This document shows, one piece after another, positions 37,701 through 48,724 of a DNA stretch of 64,000 nt. A program made the position numbers and the translations under genes. How positions within the stretch are numbered: the stretch's first letter is position 1; each line of letters opens with the position of its first letter. Under the pieces are notes generated by a model. It was not told the origin of the DNA and searched no databases. It saw only the letters and a program-made list of their open reading frames with translations. Origin of the DNA: Medicago truncatula (taxonomy: Eukaryota > Streptophyta > Magnoliopsida > Fabales > Fabaceae); NCBI RefSeq assembly GCF_003473485.1, contig NC_053044.1:53360091-53424090 (forward strand). Reading direction: 5' to 3'.

Positions 37701-40015
37701 ATGGCCATTGACATTCTCCATCTCCCTGAAAGTAAGACATATAGAACATATAAATTCATGCAGATTACCATTTTTCAAATAAGATTTCGGGTTCCAAATG
37801 TCGAACATAGAAGTATCTAACTACTTCTATCAAAAAAGAAGTATCTAATTAGTATTTACAAGTTACGACTACTATTACTTCACACCCCAGCCTTAGGATT
37901 AAACTCGATAATCAAAATGATTCTACTTTTAAAAAACAGATATTCACCTTCCATATTACAATCACTGTTGTCAACTGTGGATTGCGGAAAATAGCGGATT
38001 GCTAGAATTCCACTACGCATTAGCGCCATAGCACCACTATAGCAGCTATTTGACAACATTTTGTACGAAATCACGTATTGTGGAACAATAACGGTTTTTC
38101 CAAATTCTGCTATGCTCTAGCGGTATAGCGTTGCTATAGCTTCTTTTTAACAACACTGGTTACAAAATGAATATTAAGTACATTAGTTCAATTCATACCA
38201 AATTTAAAAATTCTACATCCATTTTCACAAATCCAATCCAAGATACACAATTGGATAAAACAGGAAAACATTCAACTATCCTAGCATGACAGGCCAAACT
38301 TCAGAATCTAGCAAATGCAGTAAAAGCGTGTGCAACTTAAGTAAGATATTGTGCAGTTAAACTAACAGAAATCACAACTTCATTTGTTATTTCAGGACTT
38401 GAAGTGAGAACTATGATACTAAATAACATTTTAGAATCTAAACTCATAGGCAGTTGAAGTTATGCGGTTTCAAATAAAAAGCGAAGGGAAAGAATAAAGA
38501 CTTTGAAATATAATTTTGTTTCAGATTTCATATTCAGAATGATTAAGTAATAGGTGATAATAGTTCTCACCTAACTTCACTATCTCCATATGCAAGTAGC
38601 ATCACAGTTGCCCCTCTGAAATGAACAGAATCCAACATAACGGGAAGAGTACTTGTGAGGTCTTCAGGCTGCAGAGCATCTACCCCATCTACATGTTCTG
38701 CAACAATATCGTTATCATCATCGCCATCGGCAACATATTCTGTAATTTTGTCAACATCATCGTTTACCAAATTTGTATCAAGATTTGTAGAACAAAAGCA
38801 TTCAGAAGATGATGAAGGCTCTCCAGACTTTCCCTGTGATTGACCGCGAAAGTATGCACGTGCTGCCGATGCACTGCATTTGAGAATTCTTCTTTTGATG
38901 GCAACACCAGATGCAGCTATATCTCTCCTCTTCGACTTCCTCTTAAATTTGTGTTTCCAATGCCTTTTTATAACTCTAGACCAAAACTGAAGTCCTGGAC
39001 CTGGAAATTTCACTCTAAATGGCTTTTCCAAATCAGCATGTTTCATATCATAATCAACACCCGAGTCTACACACTGATGATCATGTTTCCCTTCACTCAT
39101 GCCGAAAAAGGAGCTTGAATCGGTTGCTCCTCTTGAATGACCTACATTCTCCTTTAAATCATCCCCTTTGGTGGAGTCGGAAACAAAGTAACCCAACTCT
39201 GCAGCTACCCTGGCTGCATAGTCTCGTTCTGCTGCCGATTGAACCGCGGCTTCCTCTCGTGCAAGTCTCCTTGTTCTAGTTCGATGGTCAATCCCTTCTT
39301 CAGTAGACAAGTGCCTCTTTGTACCACCTTCATTGTTTGGTATCCCTAACCAACTATAATCCTTCTTCTGCACAATCAATACACTTGGATGTGACAAAAC
39401 TGCATCAACCACAACTTTTCCTCTCATCAAACTAGCAAAAGGATGAATATGAATCTTAACAATAGGAACCTCACCACAAGAAAATTCCTCCTTATGTGGC
39501 CCAAATGAACATGACTCCAATGTCAAACTCAATGGAGAGATTCTTCTAACCTTTCCAAACTGAAAATCACGCTGAATCTGCTCGCTGATTACCAAACAAA
39601 CAGAAGGCAATAGTTTGGCTTCGACATAATCCTTAACTATATTACTTCCAAACCAAACCAACAGACACAAACCAGAGATAACAACAGTGTAAACACATAC
39701 CCTCATCAAAAAAATCCCTTCTTTCCACAATGGAGTGAAGAAAGGAGAAAAGCGTGATTCTTCATTAGTACATTTCAACCTAGACCCACTTACGGAAACA
39801 TGGTGTATCCTCAACAAGTTTACATTTTGACAACAAAAACTAAAAACTTGCCTTATTGGGCGTCCATGTTTCGCAGATACAGTGCACCACCTTTTGCTTT
39901 TCTGCAATAATCTTCTTCTCTCCAACAACTCCAAATGATTGTTACTATTGATAGTGATAGTGTTGTAAACTTTGAAAGAAGAATGAAGCTTGATTCCGAA
40001 GAAAGAGGTGTTCAT
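25783..40015 (-). CDS. TIC236: TIC236/EMB2410, chloroplast envelope TamB-like import protein
   Basis: I assembled 23 exons, all GT/AG and in phase, totalling 2,007 residues. They are complement of 38571..40015, 37527..37725, 37363..37422, 36968..37072, 36476..36616, 35401..35463, 34883..35113, 34553..34636, 33840..33997, 33106..33625, 32384..32554, 32181..32240, 31754..31876, 30864..31139, 30551..30616, 30233..30364, 29315..30136, 28949..29229, 28557..28813, 27456..27697, 27050..27223, 26350..26622, 25783..25923. A transit-peptide-like N terminus precedes one transmembrane helix at about residues 102-127 (RVCVYTVVISGLCLLVWFG). The long remainder is beta-rich repeats and ends with the DUF490/TamB domain (LKLVLGPELKIVYPL, WRIVYSPQIP). 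TIC236 is anchored in the inner envelope and reaches across the intermembrane space to TOC75. Arabidopsis protein is about 2,166 residues from memory, so a small exon may be missed. Several introns carry repeats. Confidence 0.92.
26780..26995 (+). mobile_element. Ty1/copia fossil (RNase H end plus LTR piece)
   Basis: The plus strand encodes QLVDVFTKPLRGSQI, the conserved end of copia RNase H, followed by AT-rich sequence typical of the start of a copia LTR ('GCATATGATATATTATG', 'TAGGGGTATTATCCTC'). It is a short, broken, old remnant inside the intron between the exons at 27050-27223 and 26350-26622 of TIC236 and lies antisense to that gene. Confidence 0.7.
37955..38165. mobile_element. MITE-like repeat in TIC236 intron 1
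   Basis: The left edge 'CACTGTTGTCAA' and the right edge 'TTTTTAACAACACTGG' are mutually inverted. Between them is a GC-richer body rich in internal GCTATAGC/GCGGATTGC motifs ('GCACCACTATAGCAGC', 'GCGTTGCTATAGC'). This type of approximately 210-bp foldback repeat is familiar from legume introns. Its family is not assigned. Confidence 0.5.
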
Positions 40016-40492
40016 TATCTTCTTCTCCTTCTCAGTTCCCTAACGAATTGCTACTGCATTTAGGAAACTGAGAATTTTAGAATCCATTCTGATGTCACTT
40101 TTGAGTGTGAAAAATGAGAACTTGTTTGTTTTGAAGAGATTCGAACTTGAATTGTATGTTAATGTTGTTGTTTTTTGTTTTTAAAGGTGGGAAGAAAAGA
40201 ACAAGACAAGGTGAATATTGTGTTGCTTGTTTTGATGCAAATGGAATAACATGCACTTTCTAAACGTTGTCGTTTAATTACATGTAGATATAGCTATAAC
40301 TCAAATGTTATGGTTAACTTAATTTAAATATTGAAAATATTAACTTGTGTTTTTAAGGCACAAGTTAAGGAATTAAATGTAGAAACTTTTTGTTGGAATT
40401 CGTATATTGCATTTAATTTGTTAACTTTTAATTAGTTGAATGCACAAATATTAATGAAATATTTCTATTTTGGGTGCTTAACATGTGCACTT

Positions 40493-40788
40493 GACTACGA
40501 TTTTTAATAATAACAATTTTTTTGGATAGATAGACGAAATAGTAAAGTTGTTATAAATTCATATACATAACCGATCAAGGCATTCGACCCAGCAATTTCG
40601 ACATTTTATCAATTGAGCTAAGACCTATGAACTCAAAAATGACTACGATTTTTAATAATAGCAATTGTTTTGGGTAGATAGACAAAATAGTAAAGCTGTT
40701 ATAAATTCATACACATAACCGATCAAGGCATTTGACGCAACAATTTTGACATTTTATCAATTGAGCTAAGACCTATGAACTCAAAAAT
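40493..40788 (-). repeat. 148-bp tandem duplication of a SINE-like sequence
   Basis: The block beginning GACTACGATTTTTAATAATA occurs at 40493 and again at 40641, with about 10 differences over 148 bases. On the minus strand each copy has an A-box-like 'TTAGCTCAATTGATAAAATG' and, further on, 'GGGTCGAATGCC' or 'TTGCGTCAAATGCC', a B-box relic. Each copy is thus a tRNA-type SINE fragment that was later tandemly duplicated. Confidence 0.75.
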
Positions 40789-40789
40789 G

Positions 40790-42190
40790 AAAATTTGAAC
40801 ATGATTTCTCGTGCAAAAAATTGGCCAATGAGGCCACACATTGACCTAAACGATGACATAACATGAAATGATTACTATGACGTATTTGAATTGAAGGTTT
40901 AGAAGGGAAAGAGAGGGGATGATTATTGTTCTATTTAAAATTACCAACAATATTAATAAAAAAAAAATAGTATTTGTAATATAAAAACAAAAGGTAATAA
41001 AGTCTGCCCCTCCTAAACCGTCTATCCAGTCTATCCAAAGACACTCTTAATATGTCGTCAAGAGAAGCTGCAATGCAAAAAGAAAACCTTGTGTCTTCCC
41101 AATCCTCGTAATGATTCCCATTGAGACCACATTTTTCATTCGAGAATGGTCCGAGCAGTGGAAGAAACGATTATGCTTCCATGGTATTTTTTTTTCTTCA
41201 TAGAATTCATTTTCTCCGCTGGGCATTTTCAGATTTGGACCTCAACTCTCTCCAGTGAATACGGGAGAGGATCTTTTTCCGATTTGAATTGATAGATTCA
41301 CTATTTACCCACCATAGGAAAATCAGACAATTTGCCCACTATGGTGAAATCGATGTTTTACCAGTCAAATTTTATTCTTCATCATATCATATCATATCAT
41401 ATTTAATTGAAACTTGGAAGAGGTTCACTCAAATTGCGGAAAATAAGCATGAAAATCATTCTCTTTTTTATTTGGGTCAAAAGGACAATGAGTCTCTGAA
41501 TCATTGGTATGAGTTTTGTCACTCTCAGTGAATATTCAGAACATAGATCTCATTCGAATCCATCTTTTAACTTTATCTGATGATGTCGTTTTTCAACCTT
41601 TGAAACACCTGTCTGTGCCATGCCATCTTATGTTTTATAATCTTATCTTATTATATTATTAATTAAACTAATGACGAGTTTCCTTGACTCACCGACATAC
41701 AATAAACAAAACATTTTATCATAGCTGTTGTAACTTTCTATTTCTTCCATCATCTTAAATATTTTCTAAATTAATAATGATGACATTTATAAAATGTTAA
41801 AAACATGTTCAGAGCTAGAATATAGAGTTTGAAAACAAGTTTCACAATATGCATTTGGATGATCTTAGCAAAACAGTTCCACATTATCAATCTATTTTTG
41901 CGATTGAACCCAAACCAAAAACAGGGATTAATTTCACTAAGTTATCATTACTCCATATAAGTAACAACACAGTACATTCAAGAGTAAACTTCAACTTCTC
42001 AACCCAAAACTAATTAATCCGCCACAAAACCAAAACAACCCCAGTACACAAAAAGTAGTTCATGTAAATTTTTAAAGCTAAAATTTTCTGTGCTGAAATG
42101 TCAGTCTATAACAATTGAACAGCACAAATCCAAAAAGTTTAAGACAATATCTCAAGTCCATTGGAATACGACTAGTAATAGTAACCAAGC
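40790..42190. other. Intergenic DNA with a possible gag-like fossil
   Basis: It is mostly AT-rich without genes. At about 41400-41530 the plus strand encodes ETWKRFTQIAENKHENHSLF and a GQKDNESLNHWYEF stretch, which vaguely resembles a retrotransposon gag (W..F...F / L.QG.NESL..Y..RF) pattern. If real, it is a short broken fossil of a gypsy-type element. A short TCATA repeat is at 41379-41400. Confidence 0.3.
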
Positions 42191-42273
42191 GCTAAGCCAA
42201 CTGTTTATTCGGCATCATCATATGAACAAGGAATACAAATTCCTGTATTGATGTAAAGGAGAGCAAGGTTCTT

Positions 42274-44284
42274 TTACCGCACAGGTTGTTGGTTGTAATG
42301 GTTCTTCTCTTTCTTCTTCGCGGCAGCAAGCCTTGCGTTCCTTGCAGCAGCCTCTTGAGCAGCAGCTCTAGCAGCAGCATCCATTTCTTTACTGGATTTT
42401 TTCTTCCTCATAGAAGCAACTTTCTTAAGACGCTCTTTCACATCAACAACTGATGAATCCTCCTCTGCATTTTCAACATCAGAACTGTTGGGCTGACCGT
42501 TAGACTCTTTCACCTCCTTGGAAGCTTTATCCTTCCTTTTCTTCTTCTTGGCATTCTTGGACTCAGCAGTGATTTCTTTCTTTTCGCCATCTACATCCCC
42601 ATCAACACCTTTCTTATCCTGAGGTGCACCTGCAAATACAATTTTGCGAATTTATCACATCAACAATAAGTTTCATCAAGTGTCTGCATCTCGATTGACA
42701 TGCACAAATAATTTATTCTATGAAAAAAATTATAGACGTTAGAATACAACAATTCATAGTCAAATCAGAAAACCTGTCAGCAAAAAAAGATGAAAATGGA
42801 GCTAGATCTTTGAGCAAAAGCAGGAAATATCCAAACAGAGAAAGAAAGACCAGAAGTGTAGAACAAATGCATGAGCAACGGCCAATCAATATCCTGAACT
42901 CACAAAAATAAACCATAATCCTACAAATAATGTACCATGCAGCTCTGACTAATAAATACCTTGGGATTCATCTTGGCCTTGACCATCATTGTTTTCATTC
43001 TGTGTGACTCCAAAATCAGCTAAAAGAGCCTCAAGCTCTTCAAGTTCCTTCTTCTTCCTTTCCTTTTTGGAGAGTTGACGTTCGGCCTCCTTTGGTGCAG
43101 CTGGAACTTCAGCATTCTTCTTGACCTCAGGTTCAGGTTTCACAGTGTACTCTGGTTCTGATTCATGATCTTGCTCTTCCTCTACCTCCTCATCACCTTC
43201 ATCTAAAATATCTTCTTCACTCTCAGATTCCTGTTAAAAATTGCAAAGTAACAAATCTGGAACATCAAAAGATTTTTCAAACCATTCAAGCAATAGCCAC
43301 ACAAAGAAAACACAGATAAATCACTACACACTTTAATCGTTGACATTTAGCGCATGTGATAGACAGTCCAAAGTTTATCATTACTATTCAAAGGAACACT
43401 AATTTAACATATATAACAAGCCAACATGCGCATGCATGTAACAAAACCTATTTTTTTATCCCACAGACAAAAACAATGCCTCGTAGAAACACAGTTATCA
43501 TAAAGATCAGGCATAACCAAAGCAAAGTAAGAACATAAAAAACACATCACACAAAAACATTTTGAAGATTTATCTTAGGATAAAACATGTTGGTAAGTAT
43601 TTGAAGAGCTTCTGGGAATCTCTTATGAAATACATATACCTTATTTTCAACTTGTGTTCATAAACTCTCAAATTAGCTGTGCTGAACTTCAGTTATTACC
43701 TCTTCAATAGAAAACATAATTAGGATGACTAATCAAACTAACCTTAATCTCAATAGTCATCAACAGTACTGGTAATTTACAAATTAAAACTATATAACAA
43801 TATAAAAATAAGAATGTTCAAACATCATTTTAGCATAAAGCAATTGAATCCAAACAAACAGAAAAATGACATAATCCTTACATAAGCACATAAAGTGAGT
43901 AACAGGACAACAATAAAAATAAAAAAAAACATCGAGGAATCAAACAACAACAATTATAATAATTAAAAAATAAAAAAATGAACAAACCTCAAAATGCTCC
44001 GGTTTGTCCTCACTGGGCTGAGGGTCAGAAAATTGAGGCGGTGCGGTGGTCAGATAATAATCATCATCGTCGTCATCGACATCAGCCCATGAGGTCGCAT
44101 TCAACGGTGCCGGAGCCCAAAACGCCTGCGATTCCGATTCCGATTTGGTTGATTTTGAGGAACCCTTATTCTTCTTGTCCTTATCAGATTTCTTCTTCTT
44201 CTTCAAAGTATCAAGCGCTGCAAAAACGTTGGTGTTGGAAATTACCAACGAACCCTCATCCCTTCTGCTTCCACCACCAACCAT
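42274..44284 (-). CDS. Lys/Glu-rich protein of unknown function, copy A
   Basis: The CDS model is complement(join(42274..42629, 42960..43230, 43988..44284)), giving 307 residues. Exon 1 (99 residues) begins MVGGGSRRDEGSLVISNTNV, with a Lys-rich KKKKKSDKDKKNKG patch, an FWAPAPLNATSWADV motif and an acidic DDDDDDYY run. Exon 2 has a long charged helix (RQLSKKERKKKELEELEALL) followed by ADFGVTQ. Exon 3 ends in an Ala-rich basic helix (KEMDAAARAAAQEAAARNAR) and YNQQPVR. The overall picture is an acidic/basic, largely disordered protein with a coiled-coil, plausibly nuclear. Homologues in Arabidopsis (At2g25670/At4g32610 from memory) have no known role. The neighbour TIC236 gene is the same as in Arabidopsis, which supports orthology. 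Confidence 0.88.
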
Positions 44285-46529
44285 TCTTAACAACGCGATT
44301 CAACACCAACAAAAAACCGTTTTCAGTGTTTAATACACTATTAATTTATAACTCAAAATCGAAGCTTTGACGCTTAATTAAGCTCGCAGTTTTATTATTA
44401 TCTATATCTAAAATGAACAAAAAAAAACGACAAATTCTATTGAGATCGAAATTTGAACCTGATTTTACAATTAAATTATATAAATAAATAAAAAAGGAGA
44501 TTGAGATCTGGGATTTGGGGGAAATCGAGATTAGGGTTTGGAGAAAATGTAAGAAAAGAGTGAGAGGGCGGAGAATGGGATAGAGAGGTGCGAGAGAGAG
44601 GTGTTGTTCTCTTCCCAGCTAGCTAGGGTTATATCACAAGACGGAGAAGATCAGATAACATACTACCTTTTATATGGATTTTTTTCACTGTTTTATTCTC
44701 TCTCTCTTTTTTTTTTTAACCCATGTAGTAATTTATCTTTCTTTTTTTAACCCATTTTCTTTATAGATTAGATTTATGGTTATGACTTGGATTCAACAAT
44801 TATGACTTGGATTCAAGTTCAACTTCATTGCAAATCATCAATAGTTTTGATGTTTTTTTTTGTTTACCTTGTAACAATATCAATATCAATATATGTAGTT
44901 ATGTTTACTATTTTGTGAGTTATTGAACATATTTTTCACCTTAAAAAGATTTTAGAAAAGAGTATGTAGTTATGTTTACTATTTTGTGAGTTATTGCACA
45001 TATTTTTCATCTTAAAAAGATTTTAGAAAAGAGTTGAGAAAGAAAGCAAATTAATCATAAATTTTAAAAATAATAGGCTCATATACGTATTGGTATTTTT
45101 TTTATTACACTATATGTCATCTACGTTGTCAGGTGAATATACAACTTTAGTTGACATGTAATGTGTTGTCAAATGGATAACATATAAGAGATGTATGACT
45201 TATGTATTCGTACTTTGCAATAATTGATCGTCTTGTCAGTTACACCAATGATTACGCACCATTGACTTTAATCTCAAATATGCACCAGTAGCGACAATTA
45301 CTACTTACACGCGTATTGTTTGCACACAGATATGCACCCCCATACTCTAACATCGTCATCAAATCTAGGAATAATATAATTTTTCCGTAACCCCAATGAG
45401 TCGTAACTTACCATAGTAACAACGAAAATTGTCAATATGTTCATATTGAACTTCACGTGCCTCTCCTCATGGTCATAAAACATAGACGACAACTAGAATA
45501 TTTTGGTTTGTCATTGTATGTATGCACTTTGAGCTCGTTTGTCATCAGCAACAATGGACAAATAATACATTTACGGTAGTGGTACATCTGAAAGCACTGC
45601 GTATTTCCCGATGGTTTTCTAAGTGCAAGTATACATTGTTCAAATAATAGTATAAAAAGATTGAACTCAGAGGGACCGGAGTATTATAGCTTCTCATAGT
45701 AGCGGTAAACTTGTTTACAACAAAATAAAATAAATCATTTGGTATCACAACCTTTTACAAATCTCTCCTCATCATCGAAGAAATGGAAAAGAGAAGCTTG
45801 TTTTTTTGTTATTACGTTTATACCCTTGATAAACACCCCTTTTTCTAATACGATTGCCACAGACTTCAGCATCCGTATGCAACTTCATGTATTGAATTTT
45901 TTTCTATATTATTTATGGGAACTTCTATGGTACACTCACAATTTTGAGTGTACCGGTACTCTTATTTCACAAAATATATAAATTAAAGATCACTTTAATG
46001 AAATAAAAAGGTATTTGTCAATATTTATATTTTAGAAAACATCATTTCATAAGAAAAACCATCATTTCATTTTTTATAAGGATCATATTACAAAATTTAC
46101 ATTTTGTCATAAAAAAATAATCAATATTCATTGTTATGAGTAATAAAAATTGTTAAAAATTAAATTTTATTTCGTCAAAACTTTTGGTATATAAAATTTA
46201 ATTATCTTAGTTGTCAATGATAGAAAATAATTATTTTTCTTCAAAAAAACAACTCATTTATTATTAATTTTACGACTTGATGTGCCGATACATCCAAATT
46301 TATTAGGTGTACCATAGAATTTGCCATTATTTATATGTGCATGTAACTTCAATTTAAAGAAATCACACAGATGCTAGTTTGTATAAAATCTAACATATAT
46401 TAAAAGATACTAATACAATCTAAAATACATTACTAAATAAATGTATTAATAAAATTGAAAATAGTTTAATTGCATGAATTATTCCTTTTTTAAATTGTAT
46501 TGGTAATAAACAATAACAGTTTTTGATAA
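44285..46529. other. Intergenic DNA, 5' flank of copy A
   Basis: The first 350 bases are a plausible promoter/leader, with CT-rich and AGAGAG tracts and a GCTAGGGTTATA motif. The remainder is AT-rich and shows no gene. It includes the tandem repeat listed at 44892-45033. Confidence 0.45.
44892..45033. repeat. 71-bp tandem duplication
   Basis: The segment starting TATGTAGTTATGTTTACTAT occurs at 44892 and 44963, with only a few differences over 71 bases (TTGAACAT versus TTGCACAT, CACC versus CATC). It is a recent local duplication. Confidence 0.9.
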
Positions 46530-46538
46530 AAAATAAAA

Positions 46539-47085
46539 GGTTTAATTACACTTTTGGTCCTACCATTTTGACCAACTCACGAAAATGGTCCTATCTTTTT
46601 TAAATCGAACAAAATCGTCCTTAAACTATATGTTTTTTGCAATTTTAGTCCTATCTCCCTATTTCCAACTCCATAAACGCACATAAATAACAGTTTTAGT
46701 CCAACCACATATGCTCAACCATGAAATAAACAAAGAATAAAACATGTGGGTACAAGGAATCTACTTTATTTAGCACACTAACCTAATTTCCGAGACATGT
46801 TACATACTTGAAACATGTCTTAGAAATTAGGGTTTTTCTTGGTTTGTGTGTTGAACAAAGTAAATTCATTGTACCCACAAGATATATTCCTTGTTTATTT
46901 CATGGTTGAGCATAGGTGGTTGGACTAAAACTGTCATTTATGTGCGTTTCTGGAGTTGAAAATAGGGAGATATGACTAAAACTGCAAAAAACATGTAGTT
47001 TAATGACGATTTTGTTCGATTTAAAAGAGGTAAGACCAATTTCGTGAGTTGGTCAAAATGCAAGGACCAAAAATGTAATTAAGCC
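46539..47085. mobile_element. Foldback MULE-type MITE with 9-bp TSD
   Basis: Starting GGTTTAATTACACTTTTGG and ending ...AAATGTAATTAAGCC, the 547-bp element is almost entirely one inverted repeat with arms of roughly 270 bases. For example, CCAACCACATATGCTCAACC on one side is mirrored by GGTTGAGCATAGGTGGTTGG on the other. A 9-bp direct repeat, AAAATAAAA, flanks it at 46530-46538 and 47086-47094, which is the Mutator target-site length. It has no coding sequence. A transcript through it would fold into a long hairpin. Confidence 0.82.
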
Positions 47086-47298
47086 AAAATAAAATTTAAA
47101 CAATACACAATTGTATTAATTTTAAGTTCCAGGATGCTTTTGTCTTTTAAAAAATAATTACACTTCTTTCTCTTCTATTTCTCTTATATCAAACAACTCA
47201 TCAAATCTACTCTATTTCTCATCTATTTCTCTCATCTTATACTCTCTCTCACCAATTTCTCTCTTCACACTTCTTCTTACAACCAAAAACACACTCTA

Positions 47299-47879
47299 AG
47301 GCTTTGCTTGGATGTCCAAAGGAAAGAAAATAGAAGGATTGAAAGTGAATAGAAAGGGAAAGGAATGTGAGATGATTGTTTGGTTGTTTGGTATAAGTGA
47401 AAGTGAAAAGAAAGTGAGATGAAAGAATTAGATATATTTTAGTAAATGACATAGATGTCCCTACATTTGAATAAAATGTTAATTTAAAATATCTATACTA
47501 ATATAAATACATGCATATATCTATAGAATATTTTAAAATAAAATATTAGTGTATTGGTTATTTATTAATTAAATTATTGATTTAACATGGTTGTTAAATA
47601 TTTGTTTCAAGTTGCTGGTATAATACTATTGCAAAATTGTAAATAACTCATGCACTTCTTCCAAAGCAAGGGCATAACTGTCCATTTGAAACATTGAATA
47701 TTCTCTTCATGCTTTCTTCTCAAATTTGAACGGAAAGTTTTCCTGCTGCAGGACCCATCAAAATTTATCATTTCTCACTCTTTCTTTGGTGTTCCAAAAC
47801 ATGGAAGCACACTTCCCTATAAACTTTCCATCCTACCCAGCTTCTTTCCTTACTCTTTCGGTGGTTCCAAACACAGCCT
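47299..47879. mobile_element. Probable TIR element (AGGCT..TTTGGA ends)
   Basis: The left end AAGGCTTTGCTTGGATGTCC and the right end, reverse complemented TAGGCTGTGTTTGGAACCAC, are related inverted termini about 580 bp apart. Near each end is a purine-rich or pyrimidine-rich block (GGAAAGAAAATAGAAGG and CTTTCTTTGGTG). No confident target-site duplication was found, so the superfamily is left open (hAT-like). Confidence 0.5.
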
Positions 47880-47911
47880 AAATATGGATTTTTTCTTTCG
47901 GTTTGTCATAC

Positions 47912-48715
47912 GAGGAATGTTAGGGTCACATCCTTTAACGCACTCTTCCAACACACTCCAATTATAATTTGCCACATCATCTACTTGGTTTTATTATTTT
48001 ACCTATAAACCGGTTGTAAAGGTTGAGAAAATATTTGTACAAAGAAAAAAAAAGTTGAGAAAATACATCTTCTTTTGGAAATTATCTGCACTGTTCGCAC
48101 ACAAAAAACTGCAACGCTCATGGCTGTCCCAATTTCCATCGTTTCTTCCAATCTTTCTCACACACAGTTCATGCCTCCTCTGTTTCTGTCAAGCTCTTAT
48201 GGTCGATTTCGTAAGCATTATAGATGTTATCGTTGATTTCAAAGAACCCATTTACAGTCCTTATCAAATTGAAAGAAAATATTCAAACTTTAATGGGAAC
48301 CTTTTAACGAGGTTTAATTTGTCATATTTTATTCATCTCTCACCTTCAATTAAAACATGACAGTAATAAACATTAGAACGAAAATAAAGATATTCAAACA
48401 TGTTTGAATTGAAAAAAATATTGTAGAAAGATTGTTGAAATTGAACTCAAAAAGTGGGGAAGTGAATTTTTCCAAAAAGTAAATAGCAAAGAATGATTGT
48501 TTTGGATGTAATTTTTTTACAGGTCCCCTTCATAAATCCTTGAATTTGGAAGAGATGATGGTGGTAGGTTAAAGTGCACGGGAAGCTGAAAAGCTATTTT
48601 TTTTTAAGTTAAAATCAACAAACAAATAAATAGTGAAACCCGTAGCAAGTTATTAGTGGATGAGGTGTTGAACTATAATTGGAGTGTGTTAGAGGGTCTG
48701 GTATTAGCATTTCTC
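47912..48715. mobile_element. Candidate Pack-MULE with captured plastid-protein exon
   Basis: The termini are inverted: left GAGGAATGTTAGGGTCACAT and right, reverse complemented, GAGAAATGCTAATACC. Both continue to a shared ACACACTCCAATTATA block. The flanks TTGTCATAC (47903-47911) and TTGTCCTAT (48716-48724) match at 7 of 9 positions, which fits a decayed Mutator 9-bp duplication. Inside, an ATG at 48120 opens MAVPISIVSSNLSHTQFMPP and a Ser/Arg/Lys-rich continuation of about 38 residues before TGA. This composition is typical of a chloroplast transit peptide. The donor gene was not identified. Confidence 0.55.
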
Positions 48716-48724
48716 TTGTCCTAT

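Noticed and set aside
43978-44370. Plus-strand open frame opposite exon 1 of copy A (also 53309-53662 opposite copy B)
   Set aside because: It is the complement of the conserved exon; its composition follows from the sense codons and it has no independent support.
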